A stretch of 48,870 nucleotides of DNA from Deltaproteobacteria bacterium (GTDB lineage Bacteria; Bdellovibrionota_B; Oligoflexia; Oligoflexales; Bog-1112). The notes under the pieces are model-generated. The model did no database searches. It was not told where the DNA came from and saw only the letters and a program-made list of their open reading frames with translations. Where the stretch lies: positions 1 through 48,870 of the forward strand of contig CANIBL010000016.1 of assembly GCA_947466225.1 (NCBI GenBank). The letters run 5' to 3'. The position numbers and the translations under genes were made by a program. Of the stretch, positions 8,791-17,663 are shown piece by piece; position 1 is the first letter of the stretch; each line of letters opens with the position of its first letter.

Positions 8791-9705
8791 TCATTTGAAG
8801 ACTAGTTGAATGCGCTCATCTTGTTGATTACGTAGCAATACCGTAGAAAACTCCCGGGCAGTACTATACCCCACCACCCAATTTTCTCCGACCAAACCAG
8901 CATCACAATGAATCACACCACGACGCGTGAATACACCTATTCCATATGGTATATGAAATGCAGTTACCTCATACTTGCCAGCTTCAATTTTTTTTGCCAG
9001 CAGGTATACTCCACTTGCATCTTCCGAAAGTGGCATATGAAAATGAGGACGATCCAAATGCCACTCCAGGTACCACCCCCCGCCTTTATCTGTCATAATG
9101 TAATCCTGGGAGTAGGTAGGACCAATATTCATACCCCAAATGGGATATCCAGTTTCCTCGGAGGGAAATTTCACAATGGCTCCCATCTCTACGGCCACCG
9201 CTCCGTAGTACGAGAGTTTCTCAGGAGAAGCTATCTCAATCGGAATATGAAAAACCCTTTTCTCAGTAGAAATACACAACCGACCATTTACACCTAAAAT
9301 ATTTGATGCACGCTCTGATTCAAAATAATTTTCATCAGAAGCCTCAATCCAATCTCCCACAAGTATGGCACGGTTTGGCAGAATATTTTCTGCCATTTCT
9401 TGCTGCGACATACTATATGAGAGATTGTGAATTTCTTTTCCTTCAATCGCTGAATCGTACACTCGCAATCCATCAGGAGATAATTGATACAATTGTCCTT
9501 CTTGAATCACACAGTGAAGTCCCTTGGTTTTCATATAGCCCTGTTCGCTACCCACCCGATTCACCATCAAATTCTGGAGAGTCACTACGTCATATTCTGG
9601 TAATTTAGTATATATCTCATGTAAACTTGAAAAAATTGGACTAGGAGCAGAAAATATCGTCTCAGAAAAAAAGACCGCTAAAAAACATAAAATAACTCGT
9701 AGCAT
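8791..9705 (-). CDS. Predicted secreted protein, family not recognised
   Basis: 304 residues. The N-terminus is a clear signal peptide (LRVILCFLAVFFSETIFSA), so the protein is periplasmic, outer-membrane or exported. The mature part is mixed alpha/beta with several aromatic, His-rich strands: GGGWYLEWHLDRPHFHMPL near 210-230 and YGIGVFTRRGVIHCDAGL near 255-272. The clustered His residues could bind a metal, as in cupin-like barrels, but I see no firm family motif and assign no function. It is convergent with hldE, 25 bp apart. Upstream DNA is A+T-rich. Confidence 0.75.
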   Translation of the reverse strand: MLRVILCFLAVFFSETIFSAPSPIFSSLHEIYTKLPEYDVVTLQNLMVNRVGSEQGYMKTKGLHCVIQEGQLYQLSPDGLRVYDSAIEGKEIHNLSYSMSQQEMAENILPNRAILVGDWIEASDENYFESERASNILGVNGRLCISTEKRVFHIPIEIASPEKLSYYGAVAVEMGAIVKFPSEETGYPIWGMNIGPTYSQDYIMTDKGGGWYLEWHLDRPHFHMPLSEDASGVYLLAKKIEAGKYEVTAFHIPYGIGVFTRRGVIHCDAGLVGENWVVGYSTAREFSTVLLRNQQDERIQLVFK

Positions 9706-10168
9706 AGATGATACTGCCTTTTCATATAAAAAAATAGACGGAAAAATTCAAGTTGCCAGACTAATGCGATACTTATAGATCAAATTTCAACGTAAAAAAA
9801 TTGGAACTAAAAATGGGGATTCTTTTTCTTCATAAGAGTTTTAAGCAAAGTACACTCTAGCCTGTTGAAGAGATGAATATGTAGCGCATGCAGGTCGATT
9901 GAATGCAAAGAGAAAAAACGGAAGGGACGCGGGGGAAGTCAAAAGAAAACAGCTTGATTACATTTCCGATGTTGACTGGGTTCCATCATTCATCCAATGC
10001 TTCGATTTGAGAACTACACCACATATATTTGAAATAAATGGCTCTGCCCCTGCAAATCCGTCTATGTCACGATCTAAAACTGCACCAAGAAGAAAATTCT
10101 TTTCACATGAAAAAGCAAAGCCCAAGTCTTCATATGAAGAGTCATTTCTTAGGCCCCTAGACGAAAAA
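9706..10168. other. 463-bp intergenic region, no gene supported
   Basis: A+T-rich near 9720-9880 and nearer average composition afterwards. It probably holds the promoter of the minus-strand secreted protein (8791-9705). A plus-strand frame is open from about 9869 and runs into the antisense of the helicase gene; it has only a TTG start at 9899 without a good ribosome site. It might be a remnant but cannot be claimed as a gene. No repeat, tRNA or terminator was recognised. Confidence 0.5.
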
Positions 10169-13099
10169 TCACATCAGCAATGCCAACAAATCTTCGCGGG
10201 TAAGACCCGCTGCAGTAGTACCCTGTCCCAAGGCAGCATCTGCCAACGCTCGCTTCTTCTCCTGCAACAGCAGGATGCGCTCCTCTACTGTATCCTTGGC
10301 AATCATACGCACCACCATCACCGGCTTATCTTGTCCAATTCGATGGGCCCGATCTGCTGCTTGTTCCTCTACTGCAGGATTCCACCAGGGATCCATGATA
10401 AACACGTGATCAGCTGCAGTAAGCGTGAGTCCAACGCCAGCTGCTTTGAGAGAGAGCAGCAAAATCTGCGATTGCGGGTCTGTTTGAAATCGATCCACCA
10501 CACCTTGTCGATCTCGTGTAGTCCCATCGATTCGCAAGAAGGCAAGGCCTGCCGCCTCCAAGCGATTTTCCATTAAATCCAAAAAAGACGTCCATTGGGA
10601 AAACACCAACGCCTTGTGGCCATCTGCTGTACAAGTCTCGAGAGCTTCCACCAAGGCTTCTACTTTGCTCGACGTTTCTGCTTGATGCCCCGGTAAAAGC
10701 CCCGGATGACATGCAGCCTGGCGCAAGCGCAGCAACACTTCCAAGAGTGAAATCGGATTGGCCTTGGACTCCAACTCTGCGAGAATGTCCTTTTTCGTCG
10801 CCATGCGCACGGTTTGATAGAGCTCGGTTTCCTGTGACGTCAACTGGCATGTCCAGACTTTATCTGTACGCGGTGGCAACTGCGGTGCAACTTGAGACTT
10901 CAATCTACGCAAGAAGAACGGTGCAATGCGACTGCGCAAGCCTTCGAGAGCGGCAGCCTCTTCCGTACTGCGCAACAGCTTTTGATATCGATCAGAGAAA
11001 TCAGAAAATCCCCCCAAAAGCCCTCGATTGAGGAAGTGAAACTGGCTCCATAAATCCTGGAGTCGGTTTTCTACCGGGGTACCGGTCAACGCAATGCGAA
11101 AGTGGGCCTGTAGTTGGAAGACAGACTGGGCCACTTGGCTGTGTGGGTTCTTAATCTGCTGCGCCTCATCCAGCACGATCACACGCCATCGATGCTGACG
11201 CAGTACTTCAGAATCCAATCGCGCCAAGGCATAAGTGGTTAAGATCGCCCCTTCTGGAGATGCTGGTAAACTTCGATCTTTGCCATGATAGATGCTGACA
11301 GGAAATCCGGGACGAAAGGTTTGAATCTCTCGCTCCCAGTTATACAGCACACTGGTAGGCACGATGATCAAGCTCGGAGACTCCAGCACACAAATGGCCT
11401 GTAGTGTCTTACCCAACCCCATGTCATCAGCAAGCAGGGCCCCAAGCTCCGCTCGCTGCAACAACCCAAGCCACCGCACCCCTTCTAGCTGATAACTGCG
11501 CAAGTCTGCGCGCAAATTATCCGGAGCCGTCCACAGCCATGGCTCCGCCAGCCGTGCGACTGCAGAGTCTACCGGCCATGCCACGGGTTGCTCGAGTTCT
11601 TCACACAGTCGCGCCAAATCTGGCAGCAGACAAGCCGGTACCTCGCCCTGCTCCTTTTGCGCAGAGAAGAGCAAATGCAGCCTCTCGCCGTACTTTGCCA
11701 ACCATTGGGCTGGAATCGGGGCCCACCCCCCTTCGAGCAAGGGCACGAGACTCTCCCCTTGTTGCCACGCACGTAGCACCTGCTGGGGATCCGCAGAAAA
11801 AGATCGACCCCCAGCCTCACAAGAAAAGGATAGGCCCACGCCGGCAGATCCAGCTGTCGTCACCGTGAGATGCGCCAATAAAGCCGGGCGTTCTTCAAAG
11901 TACTCCACACCGGGCCCTTGGATGGCCTCTTGCCATCGCGAGGTCTTTTTTACCCAAACCAGCGCCTCTTCCTTAGAAAGAAATCGCTCTTGCTCCAGCT
12001 GCAGACCCAAATCACGGCGTAAATCTTCTGCAAGACCCGCTTCAGCCGGTAAATCGCGCAAGGGGATACGATCGCCCGCAATCAGCTGCAACTGGCCATT
12101 CTCGACGACCGCACACACGGGATCCCCGTAGGCAATGCGCGGTCGCACCACCAGCATGTGCTGGGGCTGGGTCACACGGGTCAGGAGCTCAATATGAGGA
12201 TATAGATCATCGCGCACCCCTTGCCGACGGGTGCGGTTGTCTACGCGCACCTTAGGCGTCAGCTGGGGCAATAACCGAGCAAAGAACTCTGCCGTCTCGC
12301 GCTCTGGGATAAACTTCCCCTGGCGCAGGAGATCTTGCTCCTCTTGGGTAAAGACCGAGGGCTCTACCCGGGGGTGTAAGGTTTGCTTCACCTGGCAACC
12401 GCCATTTTGAAAGCTTTGGCGTACCTCCGGATCTGGCTTTCCCTGTACCCGAATGCCGCCAACAGTATCCTCGATCTGCAAACAGATACCACGCACGTCT
12501 TCTGAGGTACGCGCTGGCACGCCATCCAGAAAAACACAGGACTCTTCGGCCTGCAAAAGACCCAATACCGTACGCAAGAGATACGCCGGCAGCAGTCCGC
12601 TTCTCTGGGACTTGAGGGCATAGTCCACCTGAAGATCGGTTTGCGAGAGGGTGAGATCTCGCATACCCTCTTTTTGGGTAAAGCTCAGCAAATCCCCGAT
12701 CACCCGACGGCGATCGCCGCCCTTTTGCACCCAACGCTCAAGCAACAGCTCTGTACCACGCACCGAGAACTCATAGCGCAAGCCACTCGTGGCTGCGGTA
12801 GCCTCCAGCACAGGCATTCCTGTATCTTCTACACGGCGCAAGAAAATGGCTGCGGCCACTGTATGACAACAAGGGTCATCTTCACCGCGGCAGGTACAGC
12901 TCCAATCCATCTCCTCTAACCAGAGCGTAACCTTGGGCGTCGCCAAATGGGCAGAGTCCGGCACTTGTAGTACCACCCCTTCTCCAGCCCCTTTCGGGTT
13001 CACGCGAGAGATACGTCCACTGCGCGCAAGTTCGACGCCTTTGGACCAGAGATGGGGGGATACGGCTTCTCGGATTTCTTGAAAAAATTCGTCAGTCAT
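10169..13099 (-). CDS. SWI2/SNF2-family helicase with SWIM zinc finger
   Basis: 976 residues. A double-stranded-DNA translocase that uses ATP to move along DNA and displace proteins. A SWIM zinc finger lies at about 68-79 (C-x-C, then C-x-H in CTCRGEDDPCCHT). The SNF2 ATPase has motif I DDMGLGKTLQ near 555, the DEAQ box (VIVLDEAQQ) near 641, helicase-C start HKALVFSQW near 828 and motif VI AADRAHRIGQ near 920. The middle (about 100-520) is a less conserved extension. It follows mrp by six bases on the same strand and is probably co-transcribed. This gene and mrp look more GC-rich than their neighbours. The cellular role (transcription, repair or RNA polymerase recycling) cannot be read from the sequence. 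Confidence 0.93.
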   Translation of the reverse strand: MTDEFFQEIREAVSPHLWSKGVELARSGRISRVNPKGAGEGVVLQVPDSAHLATPKVTLWLEEMDWSCTCRGEDDPCCHTVAAAIFLRRVEDTGMPVLEATAATSGLRYEFSVRGTELLLERWVQKGGDRRRVIGDLLSFTQKEGMRDLTLSQTDLQVDYALKSQRSGLLPAYLLRTVLGLLQAEESCVFLDGVPARTSEDVRGICLQIEDTVGGIRVQGKPDPEVRQSFQNGGCQVKQTLHPRVEPSVFTQEEQDLLRQGKFIPERETAEFFARLLPQLTPKVRVDNRTRRQGVRDDLYPHIELLTRVTQPQHMLVVRPRIAYGDPVCAVVENGQLQLIAGDRIPLRDLPAEAGLAEDLRRDLGLQLEQERFLSKEEALVWVKKTSRWQEAIQGPGVEYFEERPALLAHLTVTTAGSAGVGLSFSCEAGGRSFSADPQQVLRAWQQGESLVPLLEGGWAPIPAQWLAKYGERLHLLFSAQKEQGEVPACLLPDLARLCEELEQPVAWPVDSAVARLAEPWLWTAPDNLRADLRSYQLEGVRWLGLLQRAELGALLADDMGLGKTLQAICVLESPSLIIVPTSVLYNWEREIQTFRPGFPVSIYHGKDRSLPASPEGAILTTYALARLDSEVLRQHRWRVIVLDEAQQIKNPHSQVAQSVFQLQAHFRIALTGTPVENRLQDLWSQFHFLNRGLLGGFSDFSDRYQKLLRSTEEAAALEGLRSRIAPFFLRRLKSQVAPQLPPRTDKVWTCQLTSQETELYQTVRMATKKDILAELESKANPISLLEVLLRLRQAACHPGLLPGHQAETSSKVEALVEALETCTADGHKALVFSQWTSFLDLMENRLEAAGLAFLRIDGTTRDRQGVVDRFQTDPQSQILLLSLKAAGVGLTLTAADHVFIMDPWWNPAVEEQAADRAHRIGQDKPVMVVRMIAKDTVEERILLLQEKKRALADAALGQGTTAAGLTREDLLALLM

Positions 13100-13105
13100 G
13101 GGTTT

Positions 13106-14200
13106 TCAAAGGTCGAGGGGCTTTTGCAACAGACGGTCGCAGATGCCTTGAAAGATTTGATACAAAGGGGATGTCTTTTCGAAGGCGATGGGCATCCCCT
13201 TTACACTATGCTGCAGTAAGGTCCGGTCGAAGGGGAGCTGCCCCAATTTAGACACCCGTTTGGCATCCAAGAAGGCTTCGAGATGACCCTCAAAGAGCGC
13301 CTCCTCGTGACCGCACTTGGAACAACGATGCACGGCCATATTCTCCACCACGCCGGCGATGGGAACTTGCAACGCGTGAAACATAGACAATGCCTTATGG
13401 GCATCGATCAAGGCCAAATCCTGAGCTGTGGTTACGATCACAGCTCGAGCCAGGGGCACCTTCTCCACGAGGGTAAGTTGCACATCTCCAGTTCCAGGCG
13501 GTAAATCGATGAGCAAGTAGTCGAGTTCGCCCCAGGCTACGTCGTAACAAAGTTGGTTAAATGCCTTGGCGATCATAGGACCACGCCACATTACCGGGTT
13601 TTCTCCATCAGAGAAGAACCCAAACGAGGCACAGGGAATGCCATACGCTGACGGCGGCACCAACTTGTCATCGGCGCCCACGGCCATAGGCCCCCTTAAA
13701 CCCAACAAACTTGGAACTGAGGGGCCATAAATATCCGCATCCAAAATGCCCACTCGATAGCCTTTTTCTTGCAATGCAGCCGCAAGATTCACGCATACCG
13801 TGGACTTCCCTACACCGCCCTTTCCCGAGGCAACGGCGATAATTTCCTTTACGCCGGGAATAGGCCTACGGTTTACCTGCATTTGAAAGGGAGCCGAAGC
13901 AACAGGATGGGGCTTGGGTATTTCTCGTGTCACGCGATGCAAAGGGCGAAAGTTCACGCTGAGCGCATCGCTCAGACCCACGGCCCCCTCAATGAGCGCA
14001 CGCTCGATTACTCGCTTTTGCTCCAGCACTAGGTTGTCAGAGGCAACCTGCACCTGCCAGCCTTTGCCAAAGGGGATGACTTCCAGCACCCGCTTAGACA
14101 GAGGCAATTCCGGTGTTTGGGGCCAGTGGCCCTGGGTTTCCATCTGCTGCAAAACAAGGGACAGGCGATCCAGGAGGGGCTGCGGCATGGCGGTGGTCAT
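13106..14200 (-). CDS. mrp: Mrp/ApbC/NBP35-family iron-sulfur cluster carrier ATPase
   Basis: 364 residues. A cytosolic P-loop ATPase that carries 4Fe-4S clusters to target proteins. The deviant Walker A GKGGVGKST is at 126-133, followed by the ILDADIYGPSVPSLLG signature. The cluster-binding CxxC is in HRCSKCGHE near 293-297. Residues 1-85 correspond to the MIP18/DUF59-like N-terminal domain but look degenerate: the usual conserved Cys-containing motif is not visible. It is upstream of the SNF2 helicase with a six-base gap. The ATG at 14200 is the natural start, with AAGAGAGATC upstream. Confidence 0.94.
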   Translation of the reverse strand: MTTAMPQPLLDRLSLVLQQMETQGHWPQTPELPLSKRVLEVIPFGKGWQVQVASDNLVLEQKRVIERALIEGAVGLSDALSVNFRPLHRVTREIPKPHPVASAPFQMQVNRRPIPGVKEIIAVASGKGGVGKSTVCVNLAAALQEKGYRVGILDADIYGPSVPSLLGLRGPMAVGADDKLVPPSAYGIPCASFGFFSDGENPVMWRGPMIAKAFNQLCYDVAWGELDYLLIDLPPGTGDVQLTLVEKVPLARAVIVTTAQDLALIDAHKALSMFHALQVPIAGVVENMAVHRCSKCGHEEALFEGHLEAFLDAKRVSKLGQLPFDRTLLQHSVKGMPIAFEKTSPLYQIFQGICDRLLQKPLDL

Positions 14201-14291
14201 AGAAAGATCTCTCTTGGGGGCGTATCAATGACGGGATCTAGGCTTCTGGTTGCCCATCTATTCCATACTCTGGAGGTGGCTTCAAGGGTTT

Positions 14292-14603
14292 TTACTTACC
14301 AGCAGGATCAACCCCGTCTAGAGAGCTTGGATCATATGCTGGATTGGGGAAGTGAATAAAATGAGGTTCTGCGGCAATCGGATCTGCAAGATTTTTTCCC
14401 ATAACTCCACGCCACCAGGTCCAGAAACGGCTCTCACTTCGAACGTCTTTTGCTTGCGCTCTTCGTTCTACTGTTTGTGCTACCGTCGCTCGAGCATCCG
14501 CTCGGGTGATCGGGCATTTGGAGTTGGGCTCGCTCGCCCAAGCTGGAGCGGAGAGAGAAAGAGAGAAGATGGCCACTCGTTTCAATAAATGCATCAAAGA
14601 CAT
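14292..14603 (-). CDS. Small predicted secreted protein
   Basis: 103 residues. The start is supported by AAGGAGT eight bases before the ATG at 14603. Residues 1-23 form a signal peptide ending in APAWASEP. The mature protein of about 80 residues has an Arg/Ala-rich helix (ITRADARATVAQTVERRAQA), a Trp-rich patch (FWTWWRGVMGK) and a Pro-rich tail. No family is recognised. It lies 91 bp upstream of mrp on the same strand and may share its transcript. The good ribosome site and signal peptide make it likely real. Confidence 0.68.
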   Translation of the reverse strand: MSLMHLLKRVAIFSLSLSAPAWASEPNSKCPITRADARATVAQTVERRAQAKDVRSESRFWTWWRGVMGKNLADPIAAEPHFIHFPNPAYDPSSLDGVDPAGK

Positions 14604-14699
14604 AGATCAGACTCCTTTTTTTGGGCTAGTCTATGTAAGTTTCTGATTTTCTTACAGATAGAGGTTTGTATACCCATTGCCAATGAAGAAGCCCTTTCC

Positions 14700-14795
14700 G
14701 TAATGCCCAGGCCGCCTGCGCCGCAGGGCGGTCTCCCACGATCGAGGGGGGATCCCCGACGCGACCAACCGGTCCTTGGGCATGAGGGATAAAAT
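14700..14795. repeat. About 95-bp dispersed repeat, copy B
   Basis: Collinear with 2881-2974 through ATGCCCAGGCCGCC, GATCGAGGG, TCCCC, GCGACCAA and the right end. The outer ends form a near-perfect dyad: ATGCCCAGG at 14703-14711 against CCTTGGGCAT at 14774-14783. GC-rich inner arms (GCCGCC/GGCGG) fold within. It sits in the divergent gap between the small secreted protein and smpB, unlike copy A, which sits within an operon. It looks like a small non-coding palindromic element. Confidence 0.6.
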
Positions 14796-14884
14796 CCATT
14801 TCTTCAACTCAGGAAAAAGTATCGCTTTGGTTGTAAGTCTGATAGGAGCTGGAGTTCAGCTTTTTCACAAGGGGACGCCGCTCT

Positions 14885-15346
14885 ATGTCCAGTAAGATTC
14901 TGGTACAAAACCGGAAAGCTTTTCACGAATATGAAATTATCGAGACCTTCGAAGCCGGCCTTGCCTTGCAAGGGACCGAGGTCAAATCCATTCGCGAGGG
15001 TCAAGTCCACCTTACAGATGGCTGGGTAAATATCACTCCCACGAGTGAAGCCATCTTGATGCAAGTCAAAATTGCCCCCTACTCCCAAGGTAATATTTAT
15101 AACCATGCAGAAGCACGTCCTCGCAAATTGTTGCTTCATCGAAAAGAACTGCTTCAATTAGAGGAGCATGTCTCCACGCGAGGCAACACGATTATCCCAC
15201 TCAAAATTTACTTGAAGGGGCACTTTGTCAAAGTAGAAATTGCCATCGTACGTGGGAAGAAACTGTATGATAAACGGCAGGCCACAAAAAAGCGGGAGAC
15301 CCAGCGGGAGATTGAACGAGATCATAAAATCAAAGTTCGAGTGTAA
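14885..15346 (+). CDS. smpB: SsrA (tmRNA)-binding protein SmpB
   Basis: 153 residues, typical. SmpB binds tmRNA and, with it, rescues ribosomes stalled on non-stop messages. Signatures seen: NRKAFHEYEIIETFEAGLAL at the N-terminus, GTEVKSIREGQVHL, and the basic C-terminal tail with LYDKRQATKKRETQREI, which enters the empty mRNA channel. The start ATG has an AGGGG-type ribosome site. It stands alone on the plus strand. No ssrA gene is visible in the window, although the pair is linked in some bacteria. Confidence 0.97.
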   Translation: MSSKILVQNRKAFHEYEIIETFEAGLALQGTEVKSIREGQVHLTDGWVNITPTSEAILMQVKIAPYSQGNIYNHAEARPRKLLLHRKELLQLEEHVSTRGNTIIPLKIYLKGHFVKVEIAIVRGKKLYDKRQATKKRETQREIERDHKIKVRV

Positions 15347-15415
15347 CGCTATGGCGTCTCTCCCGCCTACCTATCTACCTGACATTATCAGGAGAAAGAT
15401 CGCTCGATACATCGA

Positions 15416-15811
15416 CTACAACCCATGGGAAGAATGAATCTCTTGATTTGCCTGAAAGGCAAGTTCGACAAAGTGAGGGGCAAACTCCAATGAATGGGTT
15501 CCATAGACAGGGAACCCTTCAGAGAACTGAAGAAAAGAGCGATAGCGTTCTGTTGGGCTCACATTGTGCCGAAGAGACTGCAAAAAAGCCCTTGTTTCGG
15601 AATGAAACAAATCGTTGGGAAATTCTGCAATCATCTGATCCAGATAGAAATTCACACGTTGCAAGGTTTCAGGGGTGAGGGGATGGGCAGAGAGAAGAAC
15701 TTGGGACTTTTGTTGGGCCGCATTAACTTCGCGTACAGCCCAATAAGAAACACCAGCCGAACCGAGAACACTGAGACAGGCCACACGAAAGACGAACATC
15801 CAACGAATCAT
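15416..15811 (-). CDS. Small predicted exported or membrane-anchored protein
   Basis: 131 residues, with a strong AAGGAGG ribosome site six bases before the ATG at 15811. A hydrophobic segment at about 5-27 (FVFRVACLSVLGSAGVSYWAV) is a signal peptide or N-terminal anchor. The rest is helical and periplasmic by prediction, with the LTPETLQRVNFYLDQMI and HSETRAFLQSL segments. No family is recognised. It ends in TAG, showing that amber is a normal stop in this genome. It lies 69 bp downstream of ruvB on the same strand and may be the last gene of that transcript. Confidence 0.68.
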   Translation of the reverse strand: MIRWMFVFRVACLSVLGSAGVSYWAVREVNAAQQKSQVLLSAHPLTPETLQRVNFYLDQMIAEFPNDLFHSETRAFLQSLRHNVSPTERYRSFLQFSEGFPVYGTHSLEFAPHFVELAFQANQEIHSSHGL

Positions 15812-15880
15812 AGGATACCTCCTTCTAAAAACCAGACTCTATCGTCACCAGGACTTCGTAGCTCAGGTGAGAGCAACTTG

Positions 15881-16930
15881 TCAAATTTTCATATCGAGAG
15901 GTTCGCCGTTTTGGCTTGTTTGTAGATATGCAAGGCCTTTTTCTGTCAACAAGCGCCCCCTTGCACTACGGCTAACATACCCGCAGTACACAAGAAAAGG
16001 CTCGTAGACCTCCTCAATGGTGCTGCGTTCTTCTCCTAGGGTAATCGCCAGCGCATCAATGCCCACCGGCCCCCCTTGATACCGCGCATGCATCATAGTC
16101 AAGATATCCCGATCCATGCGATCCAAACCCTGACTGTCGATATCTAGACGCTGCAACCCTTCTCGCACCACACGGTCATCGATAATCCCGGCATGAAGCA
16201 CCTCGGCAAAATCCCAGACTCTGCGCAATAAGCGTAGCGCTACACGCGGCGTACCACGAGAGGACAGTGCCAACTCGCGAGCACCGCCAGCTCCAAGCTG
16301 GATCCCAAGTAACCCCGCCCCACGTACGAGGATTTGCTCCAACGCTTCTACTTCATAGAAATCCAATTTTTCTTGGATCCCAAATCGGCTCAGAAAAGGT
16401 CGACTTAGACTCGATAGCCGCGTAGTGGCCCCTACCAGCGTGAAGGGGGCCAAGGGGATCGTCACAGAACGGGCCGTAGGTCCTTGCCCTACCACCACAT
16501 CAAGAGAAAAATTTTCCATGGCGGAATAAAGGACTTCCTCCACCTGAATCGGGAGGCGGTGAATTTCATCAATGAAGAGCAGCGCCGAAGGCTCTAGCCC
16601 TGCCAAAAGCCCGGCTAAATCTCCTGGTTTGTCCAACGAGGGCCCTGTGGTGCTGTGAAAGGGGACAGAGAGCTCATTGGCAATAATATGAGCCAAGGTA
16701 GTTTTGCCGAGCCCTGGAGGCCCATGGAGAATCACATGGTCCAGGGGCTGTCCGCGGTTTTTTGCTGCTGCAACGAAAATTTTGAGATTTTCCTTGGCAT
16801 GGGTTTGACCGGGGTAATCATCAAAACTGGCGGGACGCAATTGGATTGCAGCAGGCGCAATTTCTTCCACTTGAGGAAGAGGGCTTACATAGCGTTCGAT
16901 GGTGGTGGAATGATTTCGCTGGATTTCCAT
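15881..16930 (-). CDS. ruvB: Holliday junction branch-migration ATPase RuvB
   Basis: 349 residues. RuvB forms the hexameric AAA+ motor that, with RuvA, drives branch migration of Holliday junctions. The AAA+ core shows LRPASFDDYPGQ, Walker A GPPGLGKTT at 70-78 and Walker B LLFIDEIHR near 116-124. SRGTPRVALRLLRRVWDFAE lies in the lid region, and the C-terminal winged-helix DNA-binding domain ends with RGRLLTEKGLAYL. About 20 extra residues precede the usual core. Upstream, the 82-bp ruvA-ruvB gap holds a long hairpin. ruvC is not adjacent. Confidence 0.97.
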   Translation of the reverse strand: MEIQRNHSTTIERYVSPLPQVEEIAPAAIQLRPASFDDYPGQTHAKENLKIFVAAAKNRGQPLDHVILHGPPGLGKTTLAHIIANELSVPFHSTTGPSLDKPGDLAGLLAGLEPSALLFIDEIHRLPIQVEEVLYSAMENFSLDVVVGQGPTARSVTIPLAPFTLVGATTRLSSLSRPFLSRFGIQEKLDFYEVEALEQILVRGAGLLGIQLGAGGARELALSSRGTPRVALRLLRRVWDFAEVLHAGIIDDRVVREGLQRLDIDSQGLDRMDRDILTMMHARYQGGPVGIDALAITLGEERSTIEEVYEPFLVYCGYVSRSARGRLLTEKGLAYLQTSQNGEPLDMKI

Positions 16931-16950
16931 ATTTTTACATCATTTTAGGG

Positions 16951-17002
16951 TTTTTTTGCGCAACCGGCTGCTTTTGCGGAACCAGCTGGTTGCGCAAAAA
17001 AA
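16951..17002. repeat. Long stem-loop between ruvA and ruvB
   Basis: Two 20-base arms (16951-16970 and 16983-17002) are complementary at 19 of 20 positions around a 12-base loop. Each arm carries TGCGCAACC/GGTTGCGCA plus a T7/A7 extension. Read on either strand the U-tract is 5' and the A-tract 3', so this is not a standard terminator. The right arm contains GGAACCAGCTG, the same core as the ends of the palindrome at 20127-20409 and the site at 40642-40662, suggesting one repeat family. Confidence 0.65.
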
Positions 17003-17012
17003 GTAAAAAAAA

Positions 17013-17663
17013 TTAAAATAAAGAAGAAATCGTCTTTGACCGCAACTGCTGCAAACAAGCCCGTAGAAGATCAGCAAACTTTCCAGCTGGCATTTCCTCT
17101 ATCACCCTATGCAACACAGGGGTAATCTCTTTGTCCTTAAATCCTAAGTTGGTCAAGGCAGAGTGCAGATCATCTTCACAGTCTGCGACGGGAGCAGCCG
17201 AAGCACCCGCACGCGCAAGCGGCACAACATCAGCCCCACGACGCAACAGCGCTGCATGAGCTGATTTTGAAAGCTTGGCTTTGAGTTCAAGCAAGACTTT
17301 CTCTGCGGTACGTTGCCCAATACCCGGCACCTCCGTCAGAAGATCCACCCGGTTCTGATCCACGATGTGCACCAACTCTCGCACGGTAATCGTAGAAAGA
17401 ATGGCCATGGCTACCTTCGGTCCCACCCCATTGATCTGAATCAACAGCTCAAAAAGATCGCGATCTGCCTTCGAAGAGAATCCATACAAACGCAACGAGT
17501 CTTCTCGCACCCGCGTATGAACCCAAACTTGACAGGCAGTACCGATGGCCAATTGCGTAACATAGGATAACGGCAAGGCAAGACCATAGCCAACCCCGCT
17601 TACATCCAATACGATGCCAACTGGGGTGAGATCTTGAATGGTACCAGAGAGAAATTCAATCAT
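17013..17663 (-). CDS. ruvA: Holliday junction DNA-binding protein RuvA
   Basis: 216 residues. RuvA binds four-way junctions and loads RuvB. Domain I (about 1-64) is the OB fold starting [14 protein letters not shown]. Domain II has the two helix-hairpin-helix motifs, [17 protein letters not shown] and [19 protein letters not shown]. Domain III at the C-terminus ([16 protein letters not shown]) is the RuvB-contacting three-helix bundle. An Ala/Arg-rich linker lies near 140-160. The start overlaps the metK stop by four bases, so it is translationally coupled to metK, which is an unusual partner. Confidence 0.96.
   Translation of the reverse strand: MIEFLSGTIQDLTPVGIVLDVSGVGYGLALPLSYVTQLAIGTACQVWVHTRVREDSLRLYGFSSKADRDLFELLIQINGVGPKVAMAILSTITVRELVHIVDQNRVDLLTEVPGIGQRTAEKVLLELKAKLSKSAHAALLRRGADVVPLARAGASAAPVADCEDDLHSALTNLGFKDKEITPVLHRVIEEMPAGKFADLLRACLQQLRSKTISSLF

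Noticed and set aside
9869-10170. Plus-strand open frame in the intergenic region that continues antisense to the helicase gene
   Set aside because: Only a TTG start with a poor ribosome site, no recognisable domain, and two thirds of the frame is a shadow of the helicase.
16951-17002. Intrinsic terminator of ruvA
   Set aside because: The tract after the stem is A-rich on both strands; the U-run lies on the 5' side, so it cannot act as a normal terminator.
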